DNA from: Carettochelys insculpta
Lineage: Eukaryota > Chordata > Testudines > Carettochelyidae
DNA length: 64,000 nt
Reading direction: 5' to 3'
NCBI RefSeq assembly: GCF_033958435.1
Contig: NC_134144.1
Location: 6,318,010 to 6,382,009 of the forward strand
Shown here: positions 46,929-59,784 of the stretch, one piece after another
Layout of the letters: each line of letters opens with the position of its first letter
How positions within the stretch are numbered: position 1 is the first letter of the stretch
Made by a program: the position numbers and the translations under genes
The notes under the pieces: generated by a model
What the model was told of the DNA's origin: nothing
What the model saw: only the letters and a program-made list of their open reading frames with translations
Database searches by the model: none

Positions 46929-49195
46929 CACTCATTTACATATGCAAAGTCACTGCTAACATTGCTCCCCAATCTCTCTTCAAAGAAGAAGATTAAAAAA
47001 ATAATTTGTACTCATCTCAAGACTATCTTCAGCCCATTATAAACCAGGATTACTGTTTTTTATGCAAGAGTTATTATCTGTTGGATGCTTTGAGCTTTAT
47101 TCACTCCCCTAGACACACTTTTTCAAAGCTCACTAGCATTTGGCTGCCTCCCTTAAAGAGACTGATTTTCAGAGGGTGAAGACCATCCATCCTCTGAAAG
47201 TCAGGCCCCAAGAAGTTGTCTCCCATCCAGTGCCCCAAAATCACTCATCACTAGTACAAATTTTGAGTAGCCAAGTATACTTATCATACATCTTCTTTGT
47301 TGTTTTTTTTTAATAAAATCAGTTTTAAGACTATGATCTTATTCCTCTGTCCTTGAAGGCACAAGGTTCTGTGTGCATGTGTCTGAAGGGTCAGCTATTA
47401 AGAAATTACAGGTTGTTTTCCAGCTCTGTTCTGAGGGAGGGTTAGGAGCTTGGGGCTACACCACAGGGAGACATTCCAAGTGTGTCTTCAGGGTTTTTGC
47501 ACTACTGTGGCAGCATATCGCCAAGGTCAGGGAATCTGTGACCTTGGGTAGGTTTTTTTAAGCAGAAGTGGCCAGGTACTTTAAAGTTCTTAAAGGCCAT
47601 GACCTTCTGCACGTGAAGATACACAGTGGGGATCGCCCTTGACTGAGAAATAATACAACGTGACTCCCTGGGTCATACCATTATCAATGATATTATTGAC
47701 CTTATTATCATTGTTATAGGTGTCCTACTTTTTAATTACCCTTACCCACTTATCAAAGTCTCAAGACTGGTGAGAACATTTTTGAAACAATAAAGACTAG
47801 ATAAATACTCAGCAGGAATGCAGAAAAAACAACCTATAAATAACTACTAGAGGTTTTTGTTTTAGAGGTTTTTCTTTTTTCCTATACCTCCTTAAGTACA
47901 AATTCTACAATCTGTTATGGTACATGTAAAATACATACAATTACATGAAAAAGAAACAATCTAAGACTATATATGACAACATATGGCCAATGTTCTGGAA
48001 TATGCAAGCCCTCTAAACAAAGGAGAATGGTTGAAAGGTGTATTGACATTATGCCCATTCACTAATCAGGGTTAAAATTCACAAACAAACACACCTGTCT
48101 GGAGATGTTTTGCACACACACACACACATGCTTTCCAGAGGTTTCCCTGGCTCCTTCAGATCAGGAAGGCTTAGAGAACAAGCCCACTCTGCCTAACTAT
48201 TCTCTTTTGACATATTAAACCCAATGCCCACATTTGTTTTAGAACCAACCTATTGCAGTCAATGCATGTGTACAATTTTGGGTCCTCCTGGGCCTTTAAG
48301 ATTTGACATGTGAAGTACATCAGCCTATCAACAGCAATGACAAACCCATTATTGTGGGCTCCACCCCACAGTGGAACAGGGCTTCTTTATCTGAATCAAC
48401 TGCTGTCCATTTCTATGCTTTCACGATAAGGCAAGCTAGGTAAATTGAACAGTGGGGTTGCATGGGGTTAATATACAGGAAACATACAGAATTGAAAATG
48501 GAAAAAAAAAACTGGTTTGTCTTATAAAGGGCATTTCATGCAAAGACATACATATTTCTCTGTGGAAATTAAAACAGTGTTTTCAATTACTAATCATTAC
48601 CTGTGACAACATTAACCACTTACCTTAAAGTCTAGCTTTCAACCACTATTTTAGCAGTACTTGATTAGAGGATGCACATGACCAAGAAAAGGGAAATTAA
48701 GAATATAAACTCAGCAAATGAGGAAAAGCAAGCTTGCAAATTAAGTTAATCTTCTCTTCCATAGAAAATACAGTCCACCCCAAAGAATCAGAGCACGCAC
48801 GTTAGCAAAAAATGGTGAGACTGTTTAGAGAGCTTCATAAATAACATTCTGCTGATGTCTCAATGTTTATCAGATAGAATCAAAATGTTCAGATTCCAGA
48901 ATATGCTTGTTTTGTTGTTGTTGTGTTTTAAATCTCATCAGTACATATCAGCTTTCCACATGCTGTCAATGTCAATTTTTAAAAATAGGAGGACACTGCA
49001 GATTTTGGAATGTTTGTGGCTGAGAAATTTAAATTAGCCCAATTCAATTAATCATTAACATCTTAATACACATTTGTGGGACACAGATTATTAATTGACT
49101 TATTATTTGTACAGCAGCTGTGGAAGTATAAGAGTTACACTGTAAAAATCACACTATGATACAGTGTTGCTTCTGAGCTCAAGAAGGGGAAGTTA
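46929..49195. other. Intron sequence with a small CA tract
   Basis: A CA run lies at about 48113-48127. The part 47370-47650 looks repeat-like but I cannot name it. No exon recognised. Confidence 0.5.
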
Positions 49196-49610
49196 TGTTG
49201 ATGCTGTGTGTAGGAATGTAGGGTGGGTTTGGATGGAGCCAGGTGTGCCTGGGAAAGCAGGAACCAGAGCAGTAGGTGCTAGATGGTAATTAATTAAGGT
49301 AACCAGAGAGTCATAAACAGGAGACTGCTGAAGGTGATATGGAAATGAAAATACGTGACTGGTCTCAGGGGCTACGTGGGGTGTGTGTGTGTCTGGTTCT
49401 TCTTTGTTTATTAACTTGCCTTCCTTTGCCTGTATAAATTGAGAGACCTGAGCCCTAGGTGGGGCACTCACCTTTTTCTGAATGTATTAGCAGAGCAGCT
49501 TTGCTAATAAACAGAGTGGTCTGACAAATTGCGAGTCTCGAGTCTAACTTTGACACAGCTAATAGCACAGCCATCACCCCACTGAGGCATCCAGACCCCA
49601 CACAAATATA
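49196..49610 (+). mobile_element. Probable solo LTR of an endogenous retrovirus or LTR element
   Basis: Starts near a TGTTGATG. A TATAAA box is at 49433-49438, followed by CACTCACCTTTTTCTG and an AATAAA at 49506-49511, then a U5-like segment (GTGGTCTGACAAATTG, GAGTCTCGAGTC). The promoter, poly(A) signal and tail are spaced as in retroviral LTRs. No coding part or second LTR nearby. Exact ends and target duplication unresolved. Confidence 0.45.
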
Positions 49611-50022
49611 AATGTTAAATAAGACTAATAGCAATAACTTAGTATTGAATGTCAGACTCTGCAATGCATTGTGTACTGAAATTAATGGGAAGTCTAACTT
49701 TGCCTCTTTGCCCTAATCTGTCCTCTGATTTGAAAAGCAGAAAATCTAGGCAATCCATTCTGGTAATGACATGATAAGCATCAAACAGCAGACCTACACT
49801 AGACTCTGCTCTCATTGACTTTGCATAGATCAAAAGCTAAATTAAACATTCCCGATTTCCAATTTGTCTCTTATCTCCAGTCCTGCTCCCTGTTATCTAC
49901 AATTTTTCAAAACTAAGTGCTACAGTGCTAGTTGCCAGTAGCGAAGTACATACTGAGCTTTAGAGGGCAACCACCACCATTAGCAAACAAATGTTTGCTA
50001 TAAAGTGTGCTCTTCAACATGC
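49611..50022. other. Intron sequence, nothing recognised
   Basis: No feature supported. Confidence 0.5.
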
Positions 50023-50024
50023 TA

Positions 50025-50289
50025 CAGATTGAACTTCTCTAATCTGGAACTTTCTCATTGGGCAACATCCATAATTCAGCACATCCGATTTTAGTCAGAC
50101 GGATGGTCACTTATCATGGAACCAAGTTTCTCGTGGTCCCATAAAGTTTGTTGCCAGCCACCAGTCCTGGCTCTCTGTGTTCTGTGCTGTTATTTAGCTG
50201 TAATTTACCCCTAAATGTCTTTTAAAAGCCCAGTATACAATGGAAGTGTTGATAATGCTGATAGTGCCCGACAAGAGAGATTCAACCTG
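50025..50289. mobile_element. Pogo/Tigger-like MITE
   Basis: Left end CAGATTGAACTTCTCTAATC and right end GAGAGATTCAACCTG are inverted repeats of a CAGGTTGAACCTCTCT-type terminus, flanked by TA (50023-50024 and 50290-50291). TA target and CAG start are the marks of pogo-like Tc1/mariner elements. 265 bp, non-coding. Confidence 0.75.
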
Positions 50290-50291
50290 TA

Positions 50292-51460
50292 CCACCATTT
50301 TCCCCGTGTAAGAAAGAAAATTCAGAGCTGGACATAACTCTGGCTCCCAAAATTAGGAAAGCAGGTTTGAAACAGTAGAGGAGAAATCTCCATTTTTTGT
50401 CCTCTGATACAGAAACAGGGAAATAAACAAGTACTACAAGACTCCAGCTACATTCAGCCAACTAACAATATGCCTACATACTGGAATTGTCAGGGAGCTC
50501 CTCAGTCTTCCATATGTATTGAGGTAGCATAACACAATTACTCTACCTGGAGCGACACTGTGCTCTGTGTTCAGGCCTTGGTTTTCAAATTGAATGAATA
50601 TGCAAAAGTTGAGTCTCCTTGGGCTGGAACATAAAATCCCCATACTATTTTATGCCTTTAAAAGGTGTTTTCACAGCTTTCCTTTTATGTAGGGAATGTC
50701 TTCTCCCATACTGAAAGGCATACAAAAAGCCCATATTTCAGTGAAATGAAATTGCTCAAATTCTTTTAATGAAAGAAATAAAACTCTTAGGAAGAGGATG
50801 GAGAATTTGGTTCTTAAGGGAGCCTTTATAAGCCATTATTTCTGACATTTAGTTTCTCAAACCAGTAAAGCCTCATGTGAAAATCTTCCAAACAACTATG
50901 CATGTGTACACAGCAGATGCCTGAGAACCTTGCATGTCCCAGGCACTCAAGTTGCTCCTCACTTTTTTCAACGTTACTGCATTTCTTTCTTGTAAGTAAT
51001 TATTAAAGGGACAGAATTAATATGGCTGTGAGGCCCAGACAGAGGCGTATGAGACAGCGGGGTGTCATGTCCTGTGTATGGTGAAGGCAATTAGTGGGAA
51101 CATAATAAGCTGACTTTGTGGGGAGGTGCAGACACTCAACTTCAACTTTATAAAATCGAGTGTTACAAATTCGACTTTGACCAATTTGACTTTATTTCAT
51201 AGTGTAGACATACGCATACATTGTAATGGCACTAATCAGAACATGACAGGGAAAGTAACTCATCCAAAGCATTTGACCTCTTCTAGCACTCTAGAGTTAG
51301 TCAATGTTTGGGTGCTCTGTAGGGTATATAATATTAACACTTAGAGCCCTAATCATTTCAGGCTTTCCATAAAGAGTCTTAGTTTCTTCAGGCTTCTTTG
51401 GGTCCCAGTCTTAGAGTCAGGAAGAGTTCAGCATACAAATCATTTGTATGTAAATTTGTT
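50292..51460. other. Intron sequence with a MITE scrap
   Basis: About 51130-51216 (AAATTCGACTTTGACC, AGTGTAGACATACGC) is the right end of a GTCTACAC-type MITE. Otherwise nothing recognised. Confidence 0.45.
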
Positions 51461-51668
51461 GAAACAAGGTGGGTGAAATAATATTGTTTGTTGGACCAAC
51501 AACTGTTGACGAGAGAGGCAAGTTTTCAAGCTTACCAAACCTGAAGAAGAACGCCGTGTGACTTGAAACCTTGTCTCTCTCACCAGCAGAAATTGGTGTA
51601 ATAAAATACATTACTTCACCCACTTTGTATCTCCAATATACTGGGACAAACATGGCTACAACACTGCC
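51461..51668. mobile_element. Penelope-like short element
   Basis: GAAACAAGGTGGGTGAAATA and TTGTTGGACCAACAACTG are inverted against CAGAAATTGGTGTAATAA, then TTACTTCACCCACTTTG; the end is ATACTGGGACAAACATGGCT. The central GAAGAAGA..GTGACTTGAAAC resembles the PLE hinge. Common in reptiles; PLE membership is inferred. Confidence 0.5.
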
Positions 51669-52579
51669 TACTAGTTGTGTATGGGAATTTGGCTTTTCAG
51701 TCCATTTCAGGAAATAGGCTGTTACTACTCTAGCTCTTTTTAGGATTAGAACATTAGTGCAGACCATCACTTACTCTCAATCAGACTAAGAAGAAAAAAA
51801 AAAAAACAACCTCAGAGGAAAAGCTCTTTACCAGAGTCTAAAGAAAAGCTTTTATGCGCTGACCTCCCCGGGAAGGGTATCCTTTTAAAATCTCAAATTG
51901 GAGCAGCAGCCATGGTTCCTTTTCTGGGTCAACAACCTTTTTGATTAAGTGTTAAATGGACTTTCTCATTTTTTTTCCCATCACAGTATTTCTTCGAGGT
52001 TTGCTCTTCTAAATTACCATTCAAATTTCTCTCTGTCACAGGCTGTTATTTTATGTCACCATTCTGAACTCAGAACTACTGAAGGTCTGTTAACTCCTTT
52101 AATCTTGTTGTTATTTGTACCCGCCTGTCCTTGTCTCTAAAATTGTATATCATGTCAAGTATGCAACACAACTGGCAAATCATAAAAGCACCATATGATT
52201 ATCAGCTTCAAAGACACACATTAGACAGAATCTTTTGTACAAAATGCACCTCTTTTATTCTATTATTGAGAATTTGTTTTCATTCTTTCAGTACCAACAC
52301 TAGCAATCATAACATGATTTTAAAGATAGTAAAACTATATCTTTAGATATGGCGCCATACAGTTGGAAAAGAGAAAACTAGCTCCAACAGGAAGAGTACA
52401 TTGGGTGTGTGTGTGGGAAGGAGAAAACAGGAAAACAAGTTAGAAATGGAAAAACAGTAGGACAGAAGCATTATTGTGTGGTCCCTTTTTACTGTAAACA
52501 GCATGTTCCTTTGCAAATGTACTTTATGGAAGAGTCTGTGATATTTAATTTACAAAAGAAATGATTTTGCTATGTGTAT
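51669..52579. other. Intron sequence, nothing recognised
   Basis: Short A run (51792-51806) and a GT run near 52404. No exon recognised. Confidence 0.5.
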
Positions 52580-53091
52580 TGTGACAGGATCAGGTCAGAG
52601 GCAGCTCTAAAAAGCAGAAACCGCCCAGGCTAATCAGGTCTCATCACAGGCAGAGTGGGAGTGGGGCGGAGGGGGAGGCTGCTATAGATCTATTAAGGGC
52701 TAGCTGATCTCACTTGAGGCTACCACCAACCTTTTAAAAATCCTTGGTGGGGGAAGGGGAGGCAGGGAAGAGTGGAAGAGGAGTTTGGAGAGAAGTGAGG
52801 AGACTAAAGCAGACAAGGAGAGAGGGGCAAAGGAAAATACCAACAATACCAGAGGCAGCAGAGGCGGTGAGGGGCTCCTGAAGGGAGAGTTTGCGTTCCC
52901 TGCCCCTGGTAACTCCAGAGCTCAGTAGGAGGCTGGGAGGGACTTGTCACTCAGCCTGGTACGAGCAGTGGGCTCCTAGCTGATGCACTTTGGGCCAAAA
53001 GACCAAAGCCCAAACCCTGGTGAGGGCTAGTGGGCCCCCATACCATGGGACTGTGGACTGAGCAGAGGTCTGGGGCCCAGGACCTGACACA
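52580..53091. mobile_element. Probable solo LTR
   Basis: Begins TGTGACAGGATC and ends GGACCTGACACA, a TG..CA pair with 9-bp imperfect inverted termini. The interior is GC- and purine-rich with CTTTTAAAAATCC as a possible TATA region. Flanks GTGTAT and GTGTGT agree at 5 of 6, an uncertain duplication. No coding sequence. The LTR superfamily cannot be told. Confidence 0.45.
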
Positions 53092-53927
53092 GTGTGTGAT
53101 AAGTATTGCTAAAGTTTCAGCCTCATGCCACAGCACTGATTAAGAAACTGATTAACAGCCTGTTATGACTCACTGGCATTGGTGTGCTGTATCACTATCA
53201 TTCAAGATGTGCTTTTTTACAAATATGGAAAGGGATGGGTAGTCATCTAACATAACCCACCGAGAAAAAGACAGCTGCAAATGGACACAAAGAGAAAATA
53301 GAGAGGAGAAAAAATCATTATTATTTATTTATGTTCATTACCTAAGATTCTGAGTAATAGGCCCAAGACTCCACTGTACAAACACAGAAGAAAAAGATGG
53401 CTCCCTTACCCCAAAGAGCTTACAATGTACATATATAAGAAAATAGATGGATGTAGACAGATGGAGACGTACAAATAAAAACGGACACAATACCAGTCCA
53501 TATGACACACTACGGTTTCTGCACAGTATCAGAAAGTTATGTGTAAGAATCTTCCAAGGGAAAGGTTTGAGAATGGCTTTGAAGGTAGCTTTGTTCACAT
53601 TCAAAGGAAACACCTCAAGAGTGCGAAGGGCAACATGGGAGAAAGCACAAAGTAGGCAGCGGTGGCTGGCATTTGGTGCATGAAGCACAAATGTGGCTGT
53701 GAACTTAAGGGGGAAGTCATTTACCAGGTTGTACTGAAGTCACCTATTGCCTAGCAGATGAGGGTTTCTCCTAAAAGGGTTGGGACTGGAGAGGCTGAAA
53801 GAGTGAGGGACGCAGAATACAAGATAGGTGAGACACTTCATATGGTATGTAGGCAATGGATTTGATACTGTTGAAGTGTCACGAAGATAGCCTTGCATGA
53901 GCCTCGCTTCTTTGAGAATTAATCTAA
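53092..53927. other. Intron sequence, nothing recognised
   Basis: The part 53320-53680 is repeat-like (ACACAGAAGAAAAAGATGGC, then CCCCAAAGAGCTTACAATG) and may be an old LINE or DNA element, but the family is not certain. Confidence 0.4.
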
Positions 53928-54200
53928 AGCCATGTCTACATTACCCAGAAGATCAACCTGCGCAGGGTCGATCCTCCTGGGTTCAATTTTGAGCACCTGA
54001 TAGTGACGCACAAAATTGACATATGTAGGTCGGCCTGTACTCCTCGCTATTGTGAGGAGAAGGGCGGTCAACAGGATAATTTCTCCTGTTGACCTTCCTT
54101 AGTAAGGACGGACAGATAGATAAGTCAATTCTAGCTATGCAATTGCCATAGCTAGAATTACATATCTGCAATTGATTTACCTACCTAGTGTAGGCAAAGT
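53928..54200. mobile_element. MITE
   Basis: Left end AGCCATGTCTACATTACC, right end CCTAGTGTAGGCAAAG, imperfectly inverted. Flanks share TCTAA (53923-53927 and 54201-54205 allowing one base of slippage). Interior palindromic motifs include CTAGCTATGCAATTGC, then CATAGCTAG. Confidence 0.6.
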
Positions 54201-54229
54201 CTAAGAGATTCTGCATGTTGAGACACAGA

Positions 54230-54682
54230 GGCTGTGGCCACACTTGGCCAAAACTTCGAAATGGCCATGCAAATGGCCATTTTGAAGATTACTAATGAGG
54301 CACTGAATAAATTCAGCGCCTCATTAGCATTAGGACGCTTCTGGCCACAGCACTTCGAAAGCGCCGCTTTCGAACGCTCGCAGGTCGGCACAGCTACACA
54401 AGGGTCCTTTTCGAAAGGACCCCACACTTTTCAAAATCCCATTATTCCTCTCAGTGGAAGGGGAATAAGGAAATTTTGAAAGGTGCAGGGTCCTTTCAAA
54501 AAGGACCCCTGTGTAGCTGCGCCGAGCCACGAACGTTCGAAGCGATCCTTTCGAAGCACCGCGGCCAGAAGCATCGTAATGCTAATGAGGCACTGAATAT
54601 TCAATTCAGCGCCTCATTAGTAATTTTCAAAATGGTCATTTGCATGCCCATTTCGAAGTTTTGGCCATGTGTGGCCACAGCC
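54230..54682. mobile_element. Long-palindrome MITE
   Basis: 453-bp element whose two halves mirror each other. GGCTGTGGCCACACTTGGCC, then AAAACTTCGAAATGG at left match their inverse at right. Both sides carry a GCGCCTCATTAG..-type segment and a GGGTCC..TTTCGAAAGGA-type segment. Flanked by AGA (54227-54229 and 54683-54685); counting one more base each side it reads CAGAG. Confidence 0.75.
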
Positions 54683-57600
54683 AGAGAGTCCATGCACTTG
54701 TATGTGTGCGCTAACACATGCACATTATGTTGCTGGAGAAGTTTATGGTTTGGGTTTATAGTGACAGTGCCCTGGTAGATTATTGCATAGGCTTGTACAT
54801 TTTCTGGACAATTTCACAAGATTGTGATAATGGATTTGTTAAGAGCTGAGATGGACTCCCAATGGGGCTAGTGCCCAAATGCTATCTTTGAAAACTTCTT
54901 CCTCAACATTTCTATTCTGCTTTGACAGAATCAAGCCAAAGCCTGCTATACTGTCCCCCTGAGACGAAGGTTCAAATAAGACACCTGAGTGCTGAGAGCA
55001 GCCAGATACAACTTGGTTCACTTTAAGACAGCACCAGAAATGAGTGCCCACCTCTTGGGCACCCTTCAGACACTACTGAAAAACAGTTAGATCTTTTCTG
55101 ACTATTCACATCTGAAGAATTCGAACAAGTGCCTGAACAGTTGGACTCCCTTAGGTCACGAGAATCTGATCTGTAATGACCAGCAACTGCAGTATAAGAG
55201 GATCCATTTGGAACTAATGAAAAAGCAGACTTCTACGAGACATATTAAAATATTCAAATTACACAACTTAGACTACTGGTATTGTTCAACTTAAAATCCC
55301 AGGCAGATGGTGGCAAAGTTCATTGATATGGATACATTTTTCACAATTTTCAGAGTTTCTTTTATTACATGTATTCATGAAGGAAATATTCTTTTTCTTC
55401 TGTTGTTCTGCAAATTCTCACAAACATAAGTCATACATATGTATTATCTTTCAGTCACTCAAAAACATGAGGGTTTTTTTAATGAACACTGCTATTCTAA
55501 GAGGTAGCTTCCCATGCTCACTCCCCGCCCCAATTATTTCTGACAGCTTTGATCGTGCAGAAGTAAATTCATGGCGGAATAAGTCTGTACTTCTGAAAAG
55601 ATAATGAAAATGCAGTGAGACAGAAAGGAAATTAGCTTGTGCAAATTTAAATGTGCCTCAACATTGGACTACGTAACCACATAGAAACCAGGCTGGTATT
55701 TCGTAATTGGACATGACTTACCTGGTGGCAGCCATCAATCAGTTAGGTAACTTGTTCCACCTGCCTGAAGCTTGTGACAGGATCTCATACTTTTCCTTTT
55801 CGACTTACTCTTTCTCTAATTGCTGGCACCACCAACAGCCACTTCAGTTGGTTTTAGACTTCGAGACAACAAATTACTTATAGCACCGTATGGGGAGAAT
55901 ACCTAGTATTGAAACCTTCACAGGGGATTTAAAATACAATATAATAAAACACAATTTATTTTAAATTTATTTAACTGGTGAGAAGATTTTGTAAGGACAA
56001 ACTCTTGAATGCAATAGGTAAATAGCTGGATATATTTGCAGGAAAGAGCCAAGAAGAAAAGGCACTAAAGATGGACAGAAAGAAAAAAAATAGATACTTT
56101 CCCTGATTTTTGTGTCTTTGTATTTTTGCTGTCCCAAATGAATAGAGAAACACAGGCCCGCCGATGGTGGGAGGGAAGGACAAAGTGGGAAGCTGCCCGC
56201 AGGCCCAATGCCACGGCTACTTTGGCAGCAGTGATGGCCAGAGCTCTGGGACTTTTGGAATATTTCAGCAATGCTGCTCCTGCTGTGAAGGTGGGGCGGG
56301 GGGAGACGGAGGGCAGGAGGTGCAACCTAGAATGGAGGCATCAGGGAACAAAGCTAACTTTAAGGCAACTTTGTGCCTCTCAATTTCTGGGCTCTCATGG
56401 TGACTTGCCCTATGTCCATCATTCAGATGTTTAAAAATCTCTGATACTTTAGGGTGTTATGAAAATGTTGGGATCTGTATAAACCAGTGCCCTGAATTAG
56501 TGCAGTGTTCTGGATTATGATTTACACATGGATGGTTGTCTGAAAACAATAAAATAGTTTCAGACCATTATCTCTTTCTTTTAGCTTCTTTTTTTAAGCA
56601 ATGAGGTTACCGGATTCAATGGCTGTGGGGGCAGGTGGTATTTGCATCATGGCTGAGATAATCCAGTTTCATCTGTAGGTGTCAATATATTAACATCAAT
56701 ATGAGTTTAAAAAAAAAAGAAGAAAGAAAAGAAAAAAAATACTCAACTGTATGGTCTCTGTGTCTGATATAGTGCGGTAAGTATGGCATTTGGCTAATTC
56801 CAATTTTCTGTTTTGTACTGTCCTGGGCTGAAGGGATGCTGGATAAAGAGAACGAAGATGTTGTGACCACAGTTGCAGCAAAAGACAGCAGAGTTCATTT
56901 CTTGGGCTCACCGGAAAGTGCAGCGGGCCTTTAATCCCAAGTGATTTTACAACACTTTCAACTGCTTTCAGGATTAGAACTATTCCCATAGCTGCAAGAA
57001 CCTTCTTCTCAGCCCGTCTGCAAATAAGTTGATGTTCCTTTTATATGGATGCTCTTGAGGGACAAAATATCCTTTTGTCTCTTAACTCTGTGGAGTGGAT
57101 TCCACTGAAGTTTTAGTCCCTTTGTTCTGTGTTGCTAGTTCAGTCAGGAGACTGATTACACTGTCTGTTGCTTCTATTACATGTTGCTTTTTCCACTTTC
57201 TGCTTCTCTTGCTGTGCTCAGCTCCAGGGAATGTAGCCTGTTTTCCCTTTGTTCCTCTAGCAATGTCTGTGGATATTGCCTCCCTGTCAATAGGCCATGG
57301 CCTCAAAGACTAGCATCTGAATTCTGGTCAGTTCTCTACGTAAGAGAATTTTTCTATCTACCAGCTCAAAGATTCCCATAATTTTTTTTTCAGTTCTTTG
57401 GACAAAGAGTTTCATTGACAAGTGTTGTAGAGACAGTTTGCTGAAGAATAGAACACTGGAGGATCATAATTTTAAAGTACATATACAAAAAAATACAAGA
57501 TGATGTACTGACTGCAACTATCCCTATTCTGTGAATGGAGCATTGGCCTAAAAGTCAAGGCAGTCAAAGGGCAGCATATCAGTCTGCTATCTATGTGCAC

Positions 57601-58530
57601 CCCCTTTAAGTGACCCATCATTTGGAGACAGGTAACACTGTCCTTTAACAAGAATTTTAAAAACTGTACTTCAGGCAACCTTGTCAAGGATGTGACAGCA
57701 ATCTGTAGTGTGCTTTAAGGGAAAAGAAGAAACATCACATGATACAGCACTGCTGCCTGAGTCTGTACAACAAAAAATAGCAGCTAAAAAACACATACTA
57801 TGTTTTGTAACTGTTACTCAATGAGCCTTCTATATGATAAAGGTACTATTTACATAGGTTAGGGTTGGAAGGTTATGTCTATTGATACACTTGGTAAGCT
57901 TTATCAATTCTGTGAAAGCCACAATAATCCTGATTCAGTGGCAGGAAGAAAGGAATGTGTCAAATCCCTTAAATCAGGAGTTTCCGATTTACTGTACTTC
58001 TATTTTCAAACAGAGAGTTACCATTTGAATATTTTAGAATAGCTAATGCAAACATTAGGATCAAATGAACATTTGAATGTTAACATGGCTGCAGTATTTT
58101 CAGCATCTTGATGTGACGATAAAATGGAAAAGCTCTAACGGTTTTTTTAATCTCATCTCTCCTCAGAAAATAATACAAAAATAGTAGGAGCCAGGATCAA
58201 GCGAGAGCTGGTTTCTTTATCCAATTTACCACTGTGTGTTCCCTGAAATACAGTACAGGTGCTACACACTAAAAACTATTTTGATACTTCCTGCGACAAT
58301 GTATTCACCATCAAAACCAGATGGGACACCTGGAACTTTTTGAAGGGGTTTTTTTTTTTTTTTGCTTTGATGTGTTAAACAAGAAATTAACAAAGATACT
58401 CTGTTCCACGTAGGGACCTTAAAATATGCTCTGCACCACAAAACGTTTCCACCTTCCTAGCTGTCTTAGGCTAGAGGGCATTAAACTCTTTCTACAATCT
58501 GTATTTATAAAAAACACAATAGCCACAGCA
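54683..58530. other. Intron sequence with unassigned pieces
   Basis: The GC-rich stretch 56150-56400 looks like a dispersed repeat of unknown class. On the minus strand, frames at 57082-57306 and 56696-56989 have a lysine-rich, protein-like texture (RKWKKQHVIEATDSVISLL) but no recognised domain. Short homopolymer runs near 56707-56738 and 58350-58363. No exon supported. Confidence 0.4.
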
Positions 58531-58870
58531 GAAGTGGGTCTTACCCATAAAAGCTCATAACCTAAAAAATGTGTTAGTCAAATATTTTTGAAATACGGGG
58601 TGTGCTATTTCAGCATTCCTCTACTGCTCATTGAAGGAGGAGTAAGGAATACCACAAAATAGCGTGTTATTTCACCATTTGGTGCTATGTAGACAATGCC
58701 AAATGCCGAAATAGCCTGTTTCAAAATTAACTCAAAATGGGATACACAATTTGCATAGCACAAATTGCATAACTTATTTTGACTTAAGGGTGTAGTGTAA
58801 ACATAGTCTAAGGTGCTGCAGAACTATTCCTATTTGTGAAGCTACAGACTAACACTGCTACCCCTCTGAG
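58531..58870 (+). mobile_element. Penelope-like element 3' end interrupted by a MITE
   Basis: GAAGTGGGTCTTACCCATAA, then AAGCTCATAACC, then GTGTTAGTC runs to 58579 and resumes at 58807 with TCTAAGGTGCTGCAGAAC and CAGACTAACACTGCTACC. The intervening 227 bp (58580-58806; GCTATTTCAGCATTCC, CTATGTAGACAATGCC, TAAGGGTGTAGTGTAAAC) is MITE sequence. Confidence 0.65.
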
Positions 58871-59784
58871 ACTGTTTCAATACACTATGTGATCTGAATT
58901 CACTCCCCTTAAAATTAGGATTTCTTCAAACACCGACATAAAATTTACCCTAGCAAATTGTTACGTGGTACAGATTTTTTCACACTATGAAATCTACATT
59001 TGCGTAACAAAATCCTAAAAGAATACACATGCTACTCTGGAGAAAAATTCATTCTTCAGGGAATAGATCCACTGGCCACATGTTCAAGCATTGTTCATTT
59101 ACGCAATTTATGGGAAATGGTTTCAAATACAAAAAAGAAAATCTATTTTCATTCCCAGCAAGCCAAACAAGTACTACCATTTTAGGAACAGTAATCTGAT
59201 CAAGTCTAAGTAAGAAGAAACAATACTGGGGAAAAATGAGAGCAGGAATGAAATTACAAAATAAAGGCATTTTTGTACATAAAAACGAAAGCCCTTCGTA
59301 TTGGCCTACAGATACACACACACATATTTGGGGGGCAGATTCACTTTTTATGCTGCAAGTGCTTAGTGTTGCTCTGATCATAAAAAAGATCCGTATATCC
59401 ACCCTAATCAGCTAGTGGAGCTGTGCTTATGGCCACTTTGCCACAACTGTGAGGCAACCCGACCTGAAAGTGTATTGGTGATTGTGGTCCATACCACTGT
59501 TGCCAATTATCATGATTCTATAAGGAGTCTTGTGATCATTGGTGGTTTTGGTACAGCAACAGGTGATAGCCTTTTTTCTTTAAATACAAATTTTTAGTCC
59601 TCATCCTGGTACAGAGGAAAAAGCTTGAAAACGTGACCCTAAAGACTCCAAAGAAAGAAGACAAATAAAATGAACTCAAGTTTTTTTTGGTGTACTTCCA
59701 AGATTTTGAATACCTGGCATTGGCAATACTCATCCACTTCCATCCCAGTGAGTGCCACTGACAATACTTTATAGCATTATGGAT
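58871..59784. other. Intron sequence, nothing recognised
   Basis: A CA run near 59315-59322. No feature supported. Confidence 0.5.
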
